Notes: generated from the letters alone by a model not told the origin. Counted from the first letter of the stretch, positions 28,138-37,975 are shown. The stretch is DNA of 64,000 bases from Treponema sp. (GCA_024402665.1 JAKSTI010000007.1:29724-93723), one strand, 5' to 3'. Numbers and translations are program-made.

Positions 28138-29007
28138 ATGAATATCGGGTATCATGAATCATTAGCAGATGGCTTGGAAGGTTTAGGGATTGAAGCTCTT
28201 AATGTTGGGGCTAATACTTTTGCTTTTTTTACAAGAAATCCTCGGGGTGGTGTTGCTAAACCTATTGATCTTGAAGACGCTGCCAGACTGAATAAAATCA
28301 GAACTGAAAATAATTTTGTTGCTCCGGTTGCTCATGCTCCTTATACAATGAATCCATGTTCTGCAAATGAAGGTTTAAGACAATATGCCCTTGATATGAT
28401 GATTGATGATTTTCGCCGCTTACAGAATATTCCTGGTTCTTTATATAATTTTCATCCTGGCAGTCATACAGGGCAGGGGGAAGATGCAGGAATTGATTTG
28501 ACTTCCACAATGATTGCATCTGCATTGAAAACAGTTGATGAAGAACTTGCCGCTAAAAATGAAAAATGTTCAACAATCCTTTTGATAGAAACTATGGCCG
28601 GAAAAGGGTCTGAAATTGGTAAGACTTTTGATGAAGTAAAACGAATTTATGATTCTGCCTGCGAAAAATATGGTGCTTCTCTGGAAGGCCGTCTTGGTGT
28701 TTGTATGGATACCTGTCACATTTGGGATGGCGGCTATGATATTGTAAATAATCTGGATCAGGTTATTTCTGATTTTGATAAAATTGTTGGCCTTAAAAAT
28801 TTGTATGCAATCCACTTGAATGACAGTATGAATCCGTTAGGTGCCCACAAAGATAGACATGAAAAAATTGGTCAGGGGCACATAGGATTTGAAGCTTTAA
28901 AAAGAGTAACTGTTCATCCAGCATTAAAAGATTTGCCATTTATTCTTGAAACTCCAAATGAAAGTTCAGGATACAAAAAGGAAATTGAAATGCTGCGCTC
29001 AAATTAG
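28138..29007 (+). CDS. nfo: Endonuclease IV (AP endonuclease)
   Basis: 289 aa, of usual length. It cuts the backbone 5' of abasic sites in base-excision repair, with three zinc ions. Metal-site motifs are in order: VAHAPYTMNPCS, YNFHPGSH, LLIETMAGKGSEIG, GVCMDTCHIWDGGYD, AIHLNDS, DRHEKIGQGHIG, ILETPNE. The start at 28138 has GGAAGG upstream. Its 3' end overlaps the convergent outer-membrane gene by 68 nt. Confidence 0.96.
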   Translation: MNIGYHESLADGLEGLGIEALNVGANTFAFFTRNPRGGVAKPIDLEDAARLNKIRTENNFVAPVAHAPYTMNPCSANEGLRQYALDMMIDDFRRLQNIPGSLYNFHPGSHTGQGEDAGIDLTSTMIASALKTVDEELAAKNEKCSTILLIETMAGKGSEIGKTFDEVKRIYDSACEKYGASLEGRLGVCMDTCHIWDGGYDIVNNLDQVISDFDKIVGLKNLYAIHLNDSMNPLGAHKDRHEKIGQGHIGFEALKRVTVHPALKDLPFILETPNESSGYKKEIEMLRSN

Positions 29008-30262
29008 CAGACATTTTTGTTTTTTCCCAGATGAAGTTTTTCTCATAAAATTCCGTTGTAACTCCAAGAGAAAAATCCTGTTTACTGTTGAAAGAAATCC
29101 CCGCTGTTATTTTTTGCGATGTTACAAAATTATTTTTTTCATCAGTACTAAAATTTGCCGTACCATTAAGATTTGTTCTGATTTTGCCAGTGGTGAAATA
29201 ATTTTTGATGCCGACTGAGACCGATGTAAAATCAAAATTATTAAAGACAAGGTCGCTGATTGTATTTCCACTCAGATCTCCAGAAAAATTTATATTGAGA
29301 GACAAGGTGCCAGAATAATTGTCAGAGATAATTTTCATTCCGGAGGAAGTTTTTATATTAAAATCGCCAGTGGAAAGTTTCAGGTCGGAATAAATTGTAA
29401 GCCCAAAATTAAGAAGCAAAGGTGCGTTTATAAAATGAAAGGAACTTTTCTGAATATTTGCCTTAATTTGATATAAAGGACTTATGTTTTTTTGAGAAGA
29501 AGTAATTAAATCTGAGGGAGCATAAAACTGGCTTAAACTGAACGAGAAATTTTTTTTGTTCAAAAGGATTTCATTTCGGAAAGAAAAATTAATCTGCCCC
29601 CATGGCGAATTATACAGATTTGTATGAAAAATAGTAGAAAAACCGCCGAAACTGATTCCTCCCTGAGCATTTAGGGCAAGAACATTCATTTCAGGATAGA
29701 AAAGATTTTGTGAAAACCAGGAATCGGGAATTTTTGAATCAAAATGGTAAATCCCTCCTGTAACAGAAAAATTAAATTTTGTTTTAGTCTCATTTTGAAA
29801 CTGACTCTTTATACTAAAAGCCGCGTAATTTTGATTTTCGTCAGTGATTGCATTTATTGATGTGGACGAAAAATCAATCTGCTGAAAAAAGGCAATCGGT
29901 TTAGAAAAAACAGTTCTTCCGGAAAACCCAGTTTCTATTATGGAAACTTTTGTTGAAGCTTTTGAAAAGGGACTTATAGAGGAAGAAAGGGCTGGGGAAG
30001 AAATTTTTGAAAAACTACCGCTTGTTGTCAGGTTTCCAGTTTTAGTTGTAAGTTTAATCTTTTTTTGAGAAGGGAAAATCACATTAAAGAAAAGATTAAC
30101 TCCAAAATTCCAGTCATCAATTGTCTGATAGCTTTGGGCCGTTAAAAAGGGGAGAGTGATTTTTTCACCACAGGTAAATGACAGCTTTTCACTCAGCTGC
30201 TGAGAATGAACCGGGTGAACCATAAAAAGAGAAAAAAAAGCAATTAACCATATTTGTTTCAT
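28940..30262 (-). CDS. Predicted outer-membrane beta-barrel protein, unknown function
   Basis: 440 aa with a signal peptide (cleavage after VHS at about residue 20). The rest has alternating hydrophobic residues, many Ser/Asn/Phe/Thr and few charges, as in transmembrane beta-strands; no named family is recognised. It appears to be the last gene of the polA-coaE-SPOR series, 63 nt after the SPOR gene, with no clear ribosome site. The last 23 codons overlap the 3' end of nfo, so the two genes share 68 bp in opposite frames. Confidence 0.65.
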   Translation of the reverse strand: MKQIWLIAFFSLFMVHPVHSQQLSEKLSFTCGEKITLPFLTAQSYQTIDDWNFGVNLFFNVIFPSQKKIKLTTKTGNLTTSGSFSKISSPALSSSISPFSKASTKVSIIETGFSGRTVFSKPIAFFQQIDFSSTSINAITDENQNYAAFSIKSQFQNETKTKFNFSVTGGIYHFDSKIPDSWFSQNLFYPEMNVLALNAQGGISFGGFSTIFHTNLYNSPWGQINFSFRNEILLNKKNFSFSLSQFYAPSDLITSSQKNISPLYQIKANIQKSSFHFINAPLLLNFGLTIYSDLKLSTGDFNIKTSSGMKIISDNYSGTLSLNINFSGDLSGNTISDLVFNNFDFTSVSVGIKNYFTTGKIRTNLNGTANFSTDEKNNFVTSQKITAGISFNSKQDFSLGVTTEFYEKNFIWEKTKMSANLSAAFQFPFCILNFHLEFQE

Positions 30263-30325
30263 ATATAGTTAATTGCTTTGATTTAAAAAAATAGGAGGTT
30301 TTTTATGAACTTTTTTTCTTTTTTT

Positions 30326-31213
30326 TTATTTGTCAGTAGTACTTGTTACGTAACTGCCGGCTGAAGCAAAATCTTTAATCTGTGTGATTTTTGCCATCCA
30401 GTATTCTGCTTCACTTTTTGTTGTGTAAGGTCCAACGCGAACTCTGTAGAACAATTTTCCAGATGCATCTTCATAAGTGAAAATGTCTGATGCGATTTTG
30501 CTGTCACTTAAGATTGTTCTTGCATTTTCTGCTGTTTTCTTATTTGAATAAGAAGCAACCTGTACCCAGTATCTTGTAACTGCTTTCTGTGTTGTGGTAG
30601 TTGGTTTTGTTGCAGTAGCAGTTGTTGTTGTCTTTGTAGTAGTAGTTGTTGTTTTTGCTGTAGTTTTTGATGTAGTTGTACTTGTTGTAGCTGCTGGTTT
30701 ACTAGTAGTTGTAGTAGTAGTTGTTGTTGCAGGTTTTACAGTAGCAACTGTTGTTGTTTGTGGCTGTTTTACAGAATTAGCTTTTTCTTGAGCTTCTGCC
30801 TGAACAGCTGAAACTGGTTTTGTTTCTGCTACTTCAACTTTAGGTTCATCAACTTTTGTTACATCTACAGTAACTGTTGATTCTGTTTCCTGAACCTGAG
30901 TTTCTGGAAGCATTTCGTTTTTTAATGTATTCAAATCGATTGTAGTTGAACCCTGTGCATTAAAATCATACACAGTTGTGTTTTCAGAAAGAACAACTAA
31001 ATCTTTAACTTCTGTAGGTAAATCGCTTTTGTTTTCTGTGATTCCTGTTGGACTTGACCATCCGTTATTAATATTTTTTTCAACAGGAGTGATATTTGTT
31101 ACAGTTGCAGTTGTTTTTGAAGAAGAAGGAAACATTAACATTCCAACTCCAATAACAACTAATAAGAAAATACCAACTGCGGCAATAATCCATAATGTTT
31201 TTTTCTGTTCCAT
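30326..31213 (-). CDS. SPOR-domain membrane protein with Thr-rich linker
   Basis: 295 aa. One N-terminal membrane helix (about residues 8-27), a long linker that is almost pure Thr/Lys/Ala/Ser between about 150 and 215, and a C-terminal SPOR domain (YWVQVASYSNKKTAENA, FYRVRVGPYTTKSEAEYWM). SPOR domains bind glycan strands stripped of side peptides, so such proteins collect at the division septum, as FtsN does. GAGGA precedes ATG. Its place downstream of coaE is not informative. Confidence 0.88.
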   Translation of the reverse strand: MEQKKTLWIIAAVGIFLLVVIGVGMLMFPSSSKTTATVTNITPVEKNINNGWSSPTGITENKSDLPTEVKDLVVLSENTTVYDFNAQGSTTIDLNTLKNEMLPETQVQETESTVTVDVTKVDEPKVEVAETKPVSAVQAEAQEKANSVKQPQTTTVATVKPATTTTTTTTSKPAATTSTTTSKTTAKTTTTTTKTTTTATATKPTTTTQKAVTRYWVQVASYSNKKTAENARTILSDSKIASDIFTYEDASGKLFYRVRVGPYTTKSEAEYWMAKITQIKDFASAGSYVTSTTDK

Positions 31214-31281
31214 AAAAATCCTCTTTGCACCGGATATAACCGGCCACCTTATTAAAAATATCGGATTTTAAGAAAAAGTCT

Positions 31282-31836
31282 TTAGGAATTTTTTATAACA
31301 ATTATAGATTCTATATTTTTTTTGTAGCACTTAAGAAGATTACGCTGAGCCCAGAATCGGCGTAAAATTTGTTTATAAGGAAGATTGTCTCTTTTTCTGG
31401 CTCGTTTGAGTCTTGTTAAAAGCGGTGCTGTGATATATACAACGTATTCGCATTTATTAAGAAGCTCTGGAGTTTTATAAAGAACTGTTGCATTAATAAT
31501 AATTTTTTTGTAGCTGTTTTCCCTGATAAAATCATTAATCATGCGGGTGATTTCCGGGTAAACAATGTCTTCCTGTTTTTTTAATAAAGAGGGATCAGAG
31601 AAAACTATTTGACCTAAAGCCCGTCTGTTAATCTGACCATCTTCTGTTTTAAGCTGAAGAGATTTTTTATCTGCATAAGGCTTAAAAGTTGAGTAAATTT
31701 CTTCTGTTTTATTTTTGATTGCGTCATGAACAAGAAGGTCGGCATCAATACTTGTCCAGCCTTCTAGTTCCATTTGAGAACAGATATAATTTTTTCCTGC
31801 AGCCATTGGCCCTGTTACGCAGATTACTTTATTCAT
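31282..31836 (-). CDS. coaE: Dephospho-CoA kinase
   Basis: 184 aa from the ATG at 31836 that overlaps the polA stop (TAATG) and has GGGGAG 12 nt ahead; the frame could open six codons earlier but without a site. Last step of CoA synthesis. VICVTGPMAAGKN is the P-loop with Asn in place of the usual Ser/Thr after Lys; IDADLLVHDAI, RRALGQIVFSD and VYPEI follow as in CoaE. The C-terminal part (RKRDNLPYKQILRRFWAQ) is weaker. Probably active, but the P-loop change deserves note. Confidence 0.85.
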   Translation of the reverse strand: MNKVICVTGPMAAGKNYICSQMELEGWTSIDADLLVHDAIKNKTEEIYSTFKPYADKKSLQLKTEDGQINRRALGQIVFSDPSLLKKQEDIVYPEITRMINDFIRENSYKKIIINATVLYKTPELLNKCEYVVYITAPLLTRLKRARKRDNLPYKQILRRFWAQRNLLKCYKKNIESIIVIKNS

Positions 31837-34685
31837 TAGTGGAATTCTCCCCAATTTTTACCATATTCAACAGAAACTTTTAATGGAACAGAAAGTTTTA
31901 CTGCATTTTCCATTTTGTCACGGATAAGTGCGATTGTTTCTTCAATTGCGGCAGAATTGTCTGGGCATTCAAAGATTAATTCATCGTGAACCTGAAGTAA
32001 AAGTTTTGCAGGTGAATTTGTTTCTTTAAGTGCTTTTGAAACATTAAGCATGGCCTTTTTAACAATATCAGCGGCAGTTCCCTGAATTGGTGTATTTTTT
32101 GCCATTCGTTCTGCCCCGGATTTTTCCAGTTTGTTTCGGCTGTTAATATTCATAATCTGTCTGCGGCGTCCAAACATTGTTTCAACATAACCTGTTTCTT
32201 CTGCTTTTGTAATAACTCCTGTCATAAAGTTGCTTACTGAACTGTATGTTGAAAAATACATATCTATGAAAGTCTGAGCCTGTGTTCTGCTGATTCCAAG
32301 ATCTTTTGCAAGACTGAATGCACTCATTCCATAAATAACACCAAAGTTGATTGTTTTTGCAGTACGTCGCATTTCTGGAGTTACAGCATCGGGACTTACT
32401 CCAAAAATCATTGCTGCAGTTGCTTTATGTACGTCAGTTCCACTTGTAAATGCGTTGCACATATTTTTATCGCCACTAAGATGAGCAAGAACAACAAGTT
32501 CAATCTGAGAATAGTCAGCAGAAATAAGAACTTTTCCTTCTGGCGCTGTAAATGCACTTCTGATTCTTCGTCCTGCATCATTACGTACCGGAATATTCTG
32601 AAGGTTAGGATCACGACAAGAAAGACGGCCAGTTGCAGTTCCTGTCTGAACAAAAGTTGTATGAATTCGTCCCTGATTATCAACAAGGGTTGGTAAAGTT
32701 TCTACATAAGTTGACTGGAGTTTTGCCATTTCTCTGTATTCAAGAATCATTTTTGGAACAACATCAAATTCTGCCAGTTCTTCAAGAACACTTGTGTCAG
32801 TTGAATAACCTGTTTTTGTTTTCTTTCCAGGTTTTAATCCACGTTCTTCAAATAAAACTGTCTGAAGCTGTTTTGGGGATGCAATATTAAATTCGTGACC
32901 AACTTCTTTATGAATTGCCTTTTCTGCTTCTTCAATTCCAATTGAAAGTTCTTTGTTGTAAGCGTGGAGTGTTGCTGTATCAAGATGAATACCATTTAAT
33001 TCCATTTGTGTAAGGACCGGAATTAAAGGAAGTTCAAGATTAAACAAAAGTTCTTTTAACTGAGTGAATACAGCAGATTTATCTTCAATCTGTTTTTCAA
33101 AATATTTCCACAACTGGAATGTAAAATCTGCGTCTTCGGCTGCATAGGAAGCGGCTGTTTCTAAAGGAACATCTGCAAAAGTCTGACCTTTAGGAACAAT
33201 ATCGCTAAATTCAATTCCTTTGATTCCAAGTTTTGTTTCGCAAAGATATTCAAGACCGTAAGAAGCTTTTCCCATTGCATCTGGAGAAATAAGCCAGGCA
33301 ATAAGCATTGTGTCTATAAGACGGCATTTTATAATCTGTGAAAAATCTTTTGTGTATCCGTTTGAAACAAGAACTTTAAGATCAAATTTTGCATTGTGCA
33401 TTATTACTGTGACGGCGTCATTATTGAAAATTCGTGCAAGCTGAGTAAATGCATCTGTTTTTTCTATATAGTTTGTTTCGCTGAATAAATCTGCTGCTTC
33501 CTGCTGTAAAGGAACGTAAATCCCTTTTCCCTTTTCATAACTTAAGCTGAAGCCAAGAATTTTTGATGTAGTTGTATCAAGTCCGTCTGTTTCACTGTCA
33601 TAGGCGATTGTAAGTTCTTTTGATTTCAAGAATTCAGAAATATAGGCTTCCAGTTCTTTTACTGAGGTAACAGCTTTGTATTCACCTTTATTCTGTTTGA
33701 TTTCTAAGACCGGCTGTTCTTCTTCAATTACAGCAGTTGGGGCAGTTGATTTTTCAGCTGATTCAACAGTTGATTCTGGTGCTTCGGCAAAAGTACTTAC
33801 CCCTGCAAGTTCAGCATACTGACGGGCAACTGCCATAGCACCGTATTTTTTTAATGCTTCAGCAGCAGCGGCATAATTAAATTTATATTCATCTGTAAAA
33901 ATAGCCGCATCAATATCCGGACAAGGAACTTCATCACAAAGTTTTACAAGTTTCTGGCTGAAGTATGCATTTTCCTTTCCATCAAGAAGTTTTTGCTTCA
34001 TGGCACCTTTAATTTCATCAATGTGAGCATAGATTCCATCAAGGTTACCATAATCTGCAATAAGTTTTCCTGCAGTTTTAACACCAACTCCGTGAACGCC
34101 AGGAATGTTATCTGCTGTATCACCATAAAGAGCAAGAAGATCCAGAAGTTCAGCAGGTTTTACTCCCCATTCAGCAACAACACCATCAACACCAGTAACT
34201 TTCCAGCCACCACCATTTTCAGGTTTAAGAATCTGAGTAGAATCATTTACAAGCTGCATTAAATCCTTATCACCACTAAGAATACGACAGCTTCTGCCAC
34301 TTTCTGCACATTTTTTAGCAACAGTAGCAATAACATCATCAGCTTCATAGCCATCACACTGCAAAATAGGAATGCCCAATGCTTCAAGAATTTCACAGAT
34401 CCATGGAATCTGAGCGTGCAAATCTTCAGGAGTTTTATTTCTTGTTGCCTTATACTGATCATACATTTCGTGACGGAAAGTTTTTGTTTTACTATCCATT
34501 GCGGCAATAATGTAGCCAGGTTTATAGTGCTGAAGAATATAATGAAAATTACGGAAGAATCCAAAAAGAGCACTGATATTTTCGCCTTTAGAGTTTGTAA
34601 GAGGGCGATTTATAAAAGCAAAGTAGCAGCGGAAAATTAATCCGTAGCTGTCCAGAACATAAACTGTTTTATTATCAAATTCCAT
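31836..34685 (-). CDS. polA: DNA polymerase I, all three domains
   Basis: 949 aa. 5'-3' exonuclease at about residues 1-290 (VLDSYGLIFRCYFAF, DGYEADDVIATVA, LSGDKDLMQLV). 3'-5' proofreading domain at about 335-540 with its acidic residues present (AYDSETDGLD, MHNAKFDLKVL, YAAEDADFTFQLW). Polymerase domain with motif A (SADYSQIELVVLAHLSGD), motif B (RRTAKTINFGVIYGMS) and motif C (LLQVHDELIFE). It repairs gaps and removes RNA primers. No ribosome site is visible before the ATG. First gene of a four-gene reverse-strand series. Confidence 0.98.
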   Translation of the reverse strand: MEFDNKTVYVLDSYGLIFRCYFAFINRPLTNSKGENISALFGFFRNFHYILQHYKPGYIIAAMDSKTKTFRHEMYDQYKATRNKTPEDLHAQIPWICEILEALGIPILQCDGYEADDVIATVAKKCAESGRSCRILSGDKDLMQLVNDSTQILKPENGGGWKVTGVDGVVAEWGVKPAELLDLLALYGDTADNIPGVHGVGVKTAGKLIADYGNLDGIYAHIDEIKGAMKQKLLDGKENAYFSQKLVKLCDEVPCPDIDAAIFTDEYKFNYAAAAEALKKYGAMAVARQYAELAGVSTFAEAPESTVESAEKSTAPTAVIEEEQPVLEIKQNKGEYKAVTSVKELEAYISEFLKSKELTIAYDSETDGLDTTTSKILGFSLSYEKGKGIYVPLQQEAADLFSETNYIEKTDAFTQLARIFNNDAVTVIMHNAKFDLKVLVSNGYTKDFSQIIKCRLIDTMLIAWLISPDAMGKASYGLEYLCETKLGIKGIEFSDIVPKGQTFADVPLETAASYAAEDADFTFQLWKYFEKQIEDKSAVFTQLKELLFNLELPLIPVLTQMELNGIHLDTATLHAYNKELSIGIEEAEKAIHKEVGHEFNIASPKQLQTVLFEERGLKPGKKTKTGYSTDTSVLEELAEFDVVPKMILEYREMAKLQSTYVETLPTLVDNQGRIHTTFVQTGTATGRLSCRDPNLQNIPVRNDAGRRIRSAFTAPEGKVLISADYSQIELVVLAHLSGDKNMCNAFTSGTDVHKATAAMIFGVSPDAVTPEMRRTAKTINFGVIYGMSAFSLAKDLGISRTQAQTFIDMYFSTYSSVSNFMTGVITKAEETGYVETMFGRRRQIMNINSRNKLEKSGAERMAKNTPIQGTAADIVKKAMLNVSKALKETNSPAKLLLQVHDELIFECPDNSAAIEETIALIRDKMENAVKLSVPLKVSVEYGKNWGEFH

Positions 34686-34789
34686 GTTTTAATTTTATCA
34701 GAAAAACAACAAACTGAGTATAAATTCGCAAATATAATTTTATTTTTTTTGATTTTCATTGTAATATTAATAAGATACGGATTGATAAT

Positions 34790-36007
34790 ATGAGCTCAGA
34801 ATCTACCAGCGAATTGTTTAAGAAAAATGAAATAAGAATCAATAAATTGTTTTCAAAGGGGTATATTCTTGCCTGTCTTGTTCCTTTGTTTGTTTTTACA
34901 ATGACAGTTACAGGATTATTCAATTTTTCTTTGGGGCTTGCAACATTTGGTCTTTGCTATTCGATTGTTCTTGGTCTTGTTTTTATTTTCTTGTTGAACA
35001 AAAAATATTATAAAAGCAGTTTTAAATATATAGCTATTATTGCAATACAAGGGATTACATTTATTTATTCTACAGATGTTGATCTTGCTGTCACTATTAT
35101 GTATATGACTGGCCCTTTATTTGCTTTGTTGTATTTTGATCCAAAACTTGAATTTGTTTCCTGTATTATTTCCATCATCTCAATGATAATTGGAATTGTG
35201 ATTATGGCTCCTGAGGCTGCTCCTCATTTATACATTCCTGTTACACCATTATTCTTTATTCTTACAACTGGTGGGGCTCATCTTCTGGAAATGATTTTTG
35301 GAAGTGGTCTGCTTATGGCTGCAACTATAATAGCCAGAAAAATGATGATTCTTGTTTACAGTAATGGTAACAGAATTGCCAGCATGCAAAATGATTTGAT
35401 ATTCAGCTTTGCAGATATGATTGAAAGCCGTGATGGTACAACTGGGGAACATGTAAAACGAACAAGTAAAACTGTAGCCTATATGATTGAATATATCTCT
35501 AAACATAAGGATGAATATAAAATCAATCTTTCTGATAAAGAAATGGAAATGATTGCGGTTGCGGCACCTTTGCACGATATTGGTAAAATGAAAGTTCCTG
35601 ATGCAATTCTTTCTAAGCCAGGGAAACTGGAGCCTTGGGAATTTGAGATTATTAAAACTCATTCTGAAGAGGGTGCAAAAATTATTGATAAAACAATGAC
35701 AAATATTGAAGATCCGATGTTTGTAAGAATTGCAAGAGAGATGGCTTTGAATCATCATGAAAAATGGAATGGAGCAGGTTACCCATATGGTTTGAAGGGA
35801 GAAGAGATTCCTGTTTCTGCCAGAATTATGGCTGTAGCGGATGTTTTTGATGCTCTTTGTTCTAAACGTTCTTATAAGGATGCTTTTTCAATAGATGACG
35901 CATATAAAATTATGGAAGATTCTAAAGACACCCACTTTGAAGCAAGCCTTGTTGATATTCTGAAAAATTTACGAAATGAAATGGAATTGATTTATTGCGG
36001 GGAATAA
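34790..36007 (+). CDS. Membrane HD-GYP cyclic-di-GMP phosphodiesterase
   Basis: 405 aa. The N-terminal half holds about six membrane helices (sensor part). From residue about 205 an HD-GYP domain: SRDGTTGEHVKRTS, APLHDIGKMKVPD, KTHSEEGAKII, LNHHEKWNGAGYPYGLKGEEIP, RIMAVADVFDAL. All metal and GYP residues are present, so it should break down cyclic-di-GMP and affect motility or attachment. No ribosome site is evident; TTGATT-16 nt-TAAGAT ends 13 nt before ATG, so the leader is very short. REP palindromes follow the stop. Confidence 0.92.
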   Translation: MSSESTSELFKKNEIRINKLFSKGYILACLVPLFVFTMTVTGLFNFSLGLATFGLCYSIVLGLVFIFLLNKKYYKSSFKYIAIIAIQGITFIYSTDVDLAVTIMYMTGPLFALLYFDPKLEFVSCIISIISMIIGIVIMAPEAAPHLYIPVTPLFFILTTGGAHLLEMIFGSGLLMAATIIARKMMILVYSNGNRIASMQNDLIFSFADMIESRDGTTGEHVKRTSKTVAYMIEYISKHKDEYKINLSDKEMEMIAVAAPLHDIGKMKVPDAILSKPGKLEPWEFEIIKTHSEEGAKIIDKTMTNIEDPMFVRIAREMALNHHEKWNGAGYPYGLKGEEIPVSARIMAVADVFDALCSKRSYKDAFSIDDAYKIMEDSKDTHFEASLVDILKNLRNEMELIYCGE

Positions 36008-36045
36008 GGACCTGCTTTTAAAATATGATGAAATAAAAAAAACAT

Positions 36046-36060
36046 AGGGGACAGACCCCT
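36046..36060. repeat. REP palindrome copy
   Basis: AGGGGACAGACCCCT, perfect, between the convergent HD-GYP and SulP genes. With the next copy it forms a direct repeat of a 27-nt unit beginning ACATAGGGG. Confidence 0.85.
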
Positions 36061-36072
36061 ACTATAAAACAT

Positions 36073-36087
36073 AGGGGACAGACCCCT
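36073..36087. repeat. REP palindrome copy
   Basis: AGGGGACAGACCCCT, perfect, same orientation as the copy 27 nt to the left. Confidence 0.85.
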
Positions 36088-36099
36088 ACCAGAATGGTT

Positions 36100-36123
36100 G
36101 CTGGGGCGGCAATGAGCCCCAGC
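36100..36123. repeat. G/C hairpin next to the REP pair
   Basis: GCTGGGGC (36100-36107) pairs perfectly with GCCCCAGC (36116-36123). It may end the HD-GYP or SulP transcript or belong to the REP cluster; no T-run follows on either strand. Confidence 0.6.
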
Positions 36124-36160
36124 AAATTAATTCGTATATTAAAAAAATATTATTAAAAAC

Positions 36161-37873
36161 TTACTTTGAAACGATTTCACGGGCGCGATCAAGGGCTCCG
36201 TTGATGTTATCATGAATGTTTTCACGGCCAAGAGTATCTGCAAGACCTGTTTTTTCAAGCAGTAAATAAGGCTGTGTATGGATTCCTGAAATTACAATTG
36301 TAATTCCTTTTCTGTCGCAAGCTGCTTTTGCCTGTTCAAGAGCACGGACACCACCTGCATCAAGATAAATTGTATTGCGCATACGGAGAATAAGGACTTT
36401 ACAATCAGTCTGAGCTCTTTCTGTAGCAAGTTCAAATTTTCTTACTGTACCAAAGAACAGAGGTCCTTCAATTTCATAAACAAAACATTTTTCTGGAATA
36501 TCAAGTTTTTCTTCAGGCTGATCTTTCTTAATACCGCCAGTAAGAATTTCTCTTTCATTCTGAACTTCACTTAAATCAATCATTTTTTTGATAAAGAAGA
36601 ATGCTGCGAATCCAAGACCAACTTCAATAGCTACTGTAAGATCTACAAAAACAGTAATAAGGAATGTGATTGCAAAAACTGCAATGTCAGATTTCTGACC
36701 TTTCAACAATGCTTTGATTGCTGGGAAACCTGCCATATTCCATGCTACGTTAATCAAAACTGCTGCCAATGCTGCCATAGGAATATAAGCTGCATATTTT
36801 CCTGCAAAAAGAAGGATTAAAAGCAAAGTGATTGCATGAATAATACCTGCTAATGGAGTTTTACCACCGTTTTTAATATTTGTTGCTGTGCGGGCAATAG
36901 CACCTGTTGCTGGAATTCCACCAAAAAGTGGGCTGGCAATGTTTGCAATACCCTGGGCAATTAATTCAGTATTTGAATCATGTTTAGAACCAATCATACC
37001 GTCAGCAACTACTGCAGAAAGCAAAGATTCAATTGCGGCAAGAACGGCAATAGAAACTGCAGTTGGGAAAAGTGTTGTGATTGTAGAAAGTTTAAAATCT
37101 GGAAGCTGAGGAAGAGGAAGTGTATTTGGAATTACATAATGCTCTGTTCCGTTTGCAAACTGACCGATTGTATCTGTTTTCAATCCGCATGTTTTTTCAA
37201 GAATAATTGAAATTACAGTTGCAAGAATAATTACAACAAAACTTCCTGGAATCTTCTTAATGAATTTTGACCAGATGAAAATAAATGCAAGACTGATAGC
37301 TGCCATTGCAAATGAATACCAGTTTACAGTTGCTGCAGATTTAATGTACACAATAATTTTTGGAAGGAAATCACCAGGCATTTTTGCATATTCTTCACCA
37401 AGAATCATCATTGGAGAAGAGAAGTCCGGGCGGAGACCAAAGAAATCGCCTAACTGACCTGCTGCAATAGTAACTGCAATACCGGCAGTAAAACCTGTTA
37501 CAATTGTGTATGGGATGAATTTTACAAGACCACCCATCTTAAATGCGCCTAAAAGAATCAGAATGATTCCGGCCATTAATGTAGCAGTAGCAAGACCGCT
37601 TAAACCGTACTGAGCAACAACGCCATATACGATAACCGCAAATGCACCTGTAGGACCACCAATCTGAACTCGGCTTCCACCAAATGCGCTGATACAGAAT
37701 CCTGCAATAATAGCTGTAAAAAGACCAGCTGCAGGATTTACACCACTTGCAATTGCAAAGGCAATCGCTAAAGGTAACGCTACAATTCCAACAATCATAC
37801 CTGCAATCAGATCACTGAAGAAGGTTTTTGAATCATAGCCTTTTAAAGTATTAATTAATTCTGGCTTGAACAT
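36161..37873 (-). CDS. SulP family anion transporter with STAS domain
   Basis: 570 aa. About 12-14 membrane segments with the SLC26/SulP signature (GMIVGIVALPLAIAFAIASG, GPTGAFAVIVYG, GGIPATGAIARTATNIKNGG), then a cytosolic STAS domain from about residue 450 (VLILRMRNTIYLDAGGVRAL). Substrates in the family are sulfate, bicarbonate or dicarboxylates; the actual one cannot be told. No strong ribosome site; a TATATT lies a few bases before the ATG. Monocistronic. Confidence 0.93.
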   Translation of the reverse strand: MFKPELINTLKGYDSKTFFSDLIAGMIVGIVALPLAIAFAIASGVNPAAGLFTAIIAGFCISAFGGSRVQIGGPTGAFAVIVYGVVAQYGLSGLATATLMAGIILILLGAFKMGGLVKFIPYTIVTGFTAGIAVTIAAGQLGDFFGLRPDFSSPMMILGEEYAKMPGDFLPKIIVYIKSAATVNWYSFAMAAISLAFIFIWSKFIKKIPGSFVVIILATVISIILEKTCGLKTDTIGQFANGTEHYVIPNTLPLPQLPDFKLSTITTLFPTAVSIAVLAAIESLLSAVVADGMIGSKHDSNTELIAQGIANIASPLFGGIPATGAIARTATNIKNGGKTPLAGIIHAITLLLILLFAGKYAAYIPMAALAAVLINVAWNMAGFPAIKALLKGQKSDIAVFAITFLITVFVDLTVAIEVGLGFAAFFFIKKMIDLSEVQNEREILTGGIKKDQPEEKLDIPEKCFVYEIEGPLFFGTVRKFELATERAQTDCKVLILRMRNTIYLDAGGVRALEQAKAACDRKGITIVISGIHTQPYLLLEKTGLADTLGRENIHDNINGALDRAREIVSK

Positions 37874-37975
37874 AATGTAATATATTGATGTTTTTTAGAA
37901 AAATTTGCAATAGAATTGACTCCCTGACATTATATACCCTTGTTTTTATAAGTCCTTTTCCATTAAATTATAAAT

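Noticed and set aside
30305..30364. 19-codon ORF with AGGAGG upstream, on the + strand between the barrel and SPOR genes
   Set aside because: The good ribosome site is notable, but the product is a Phe run encoded by a T-tract and overlaps the antisense end of the SPOR gene; no promoter is seen.
30540..30790. Minisatellite in the SPOR gene
   Set aside because: The Thr/Lys linker is made of ACA/ACT codons with no fixed repeat unit; it is a low-complexity linker.
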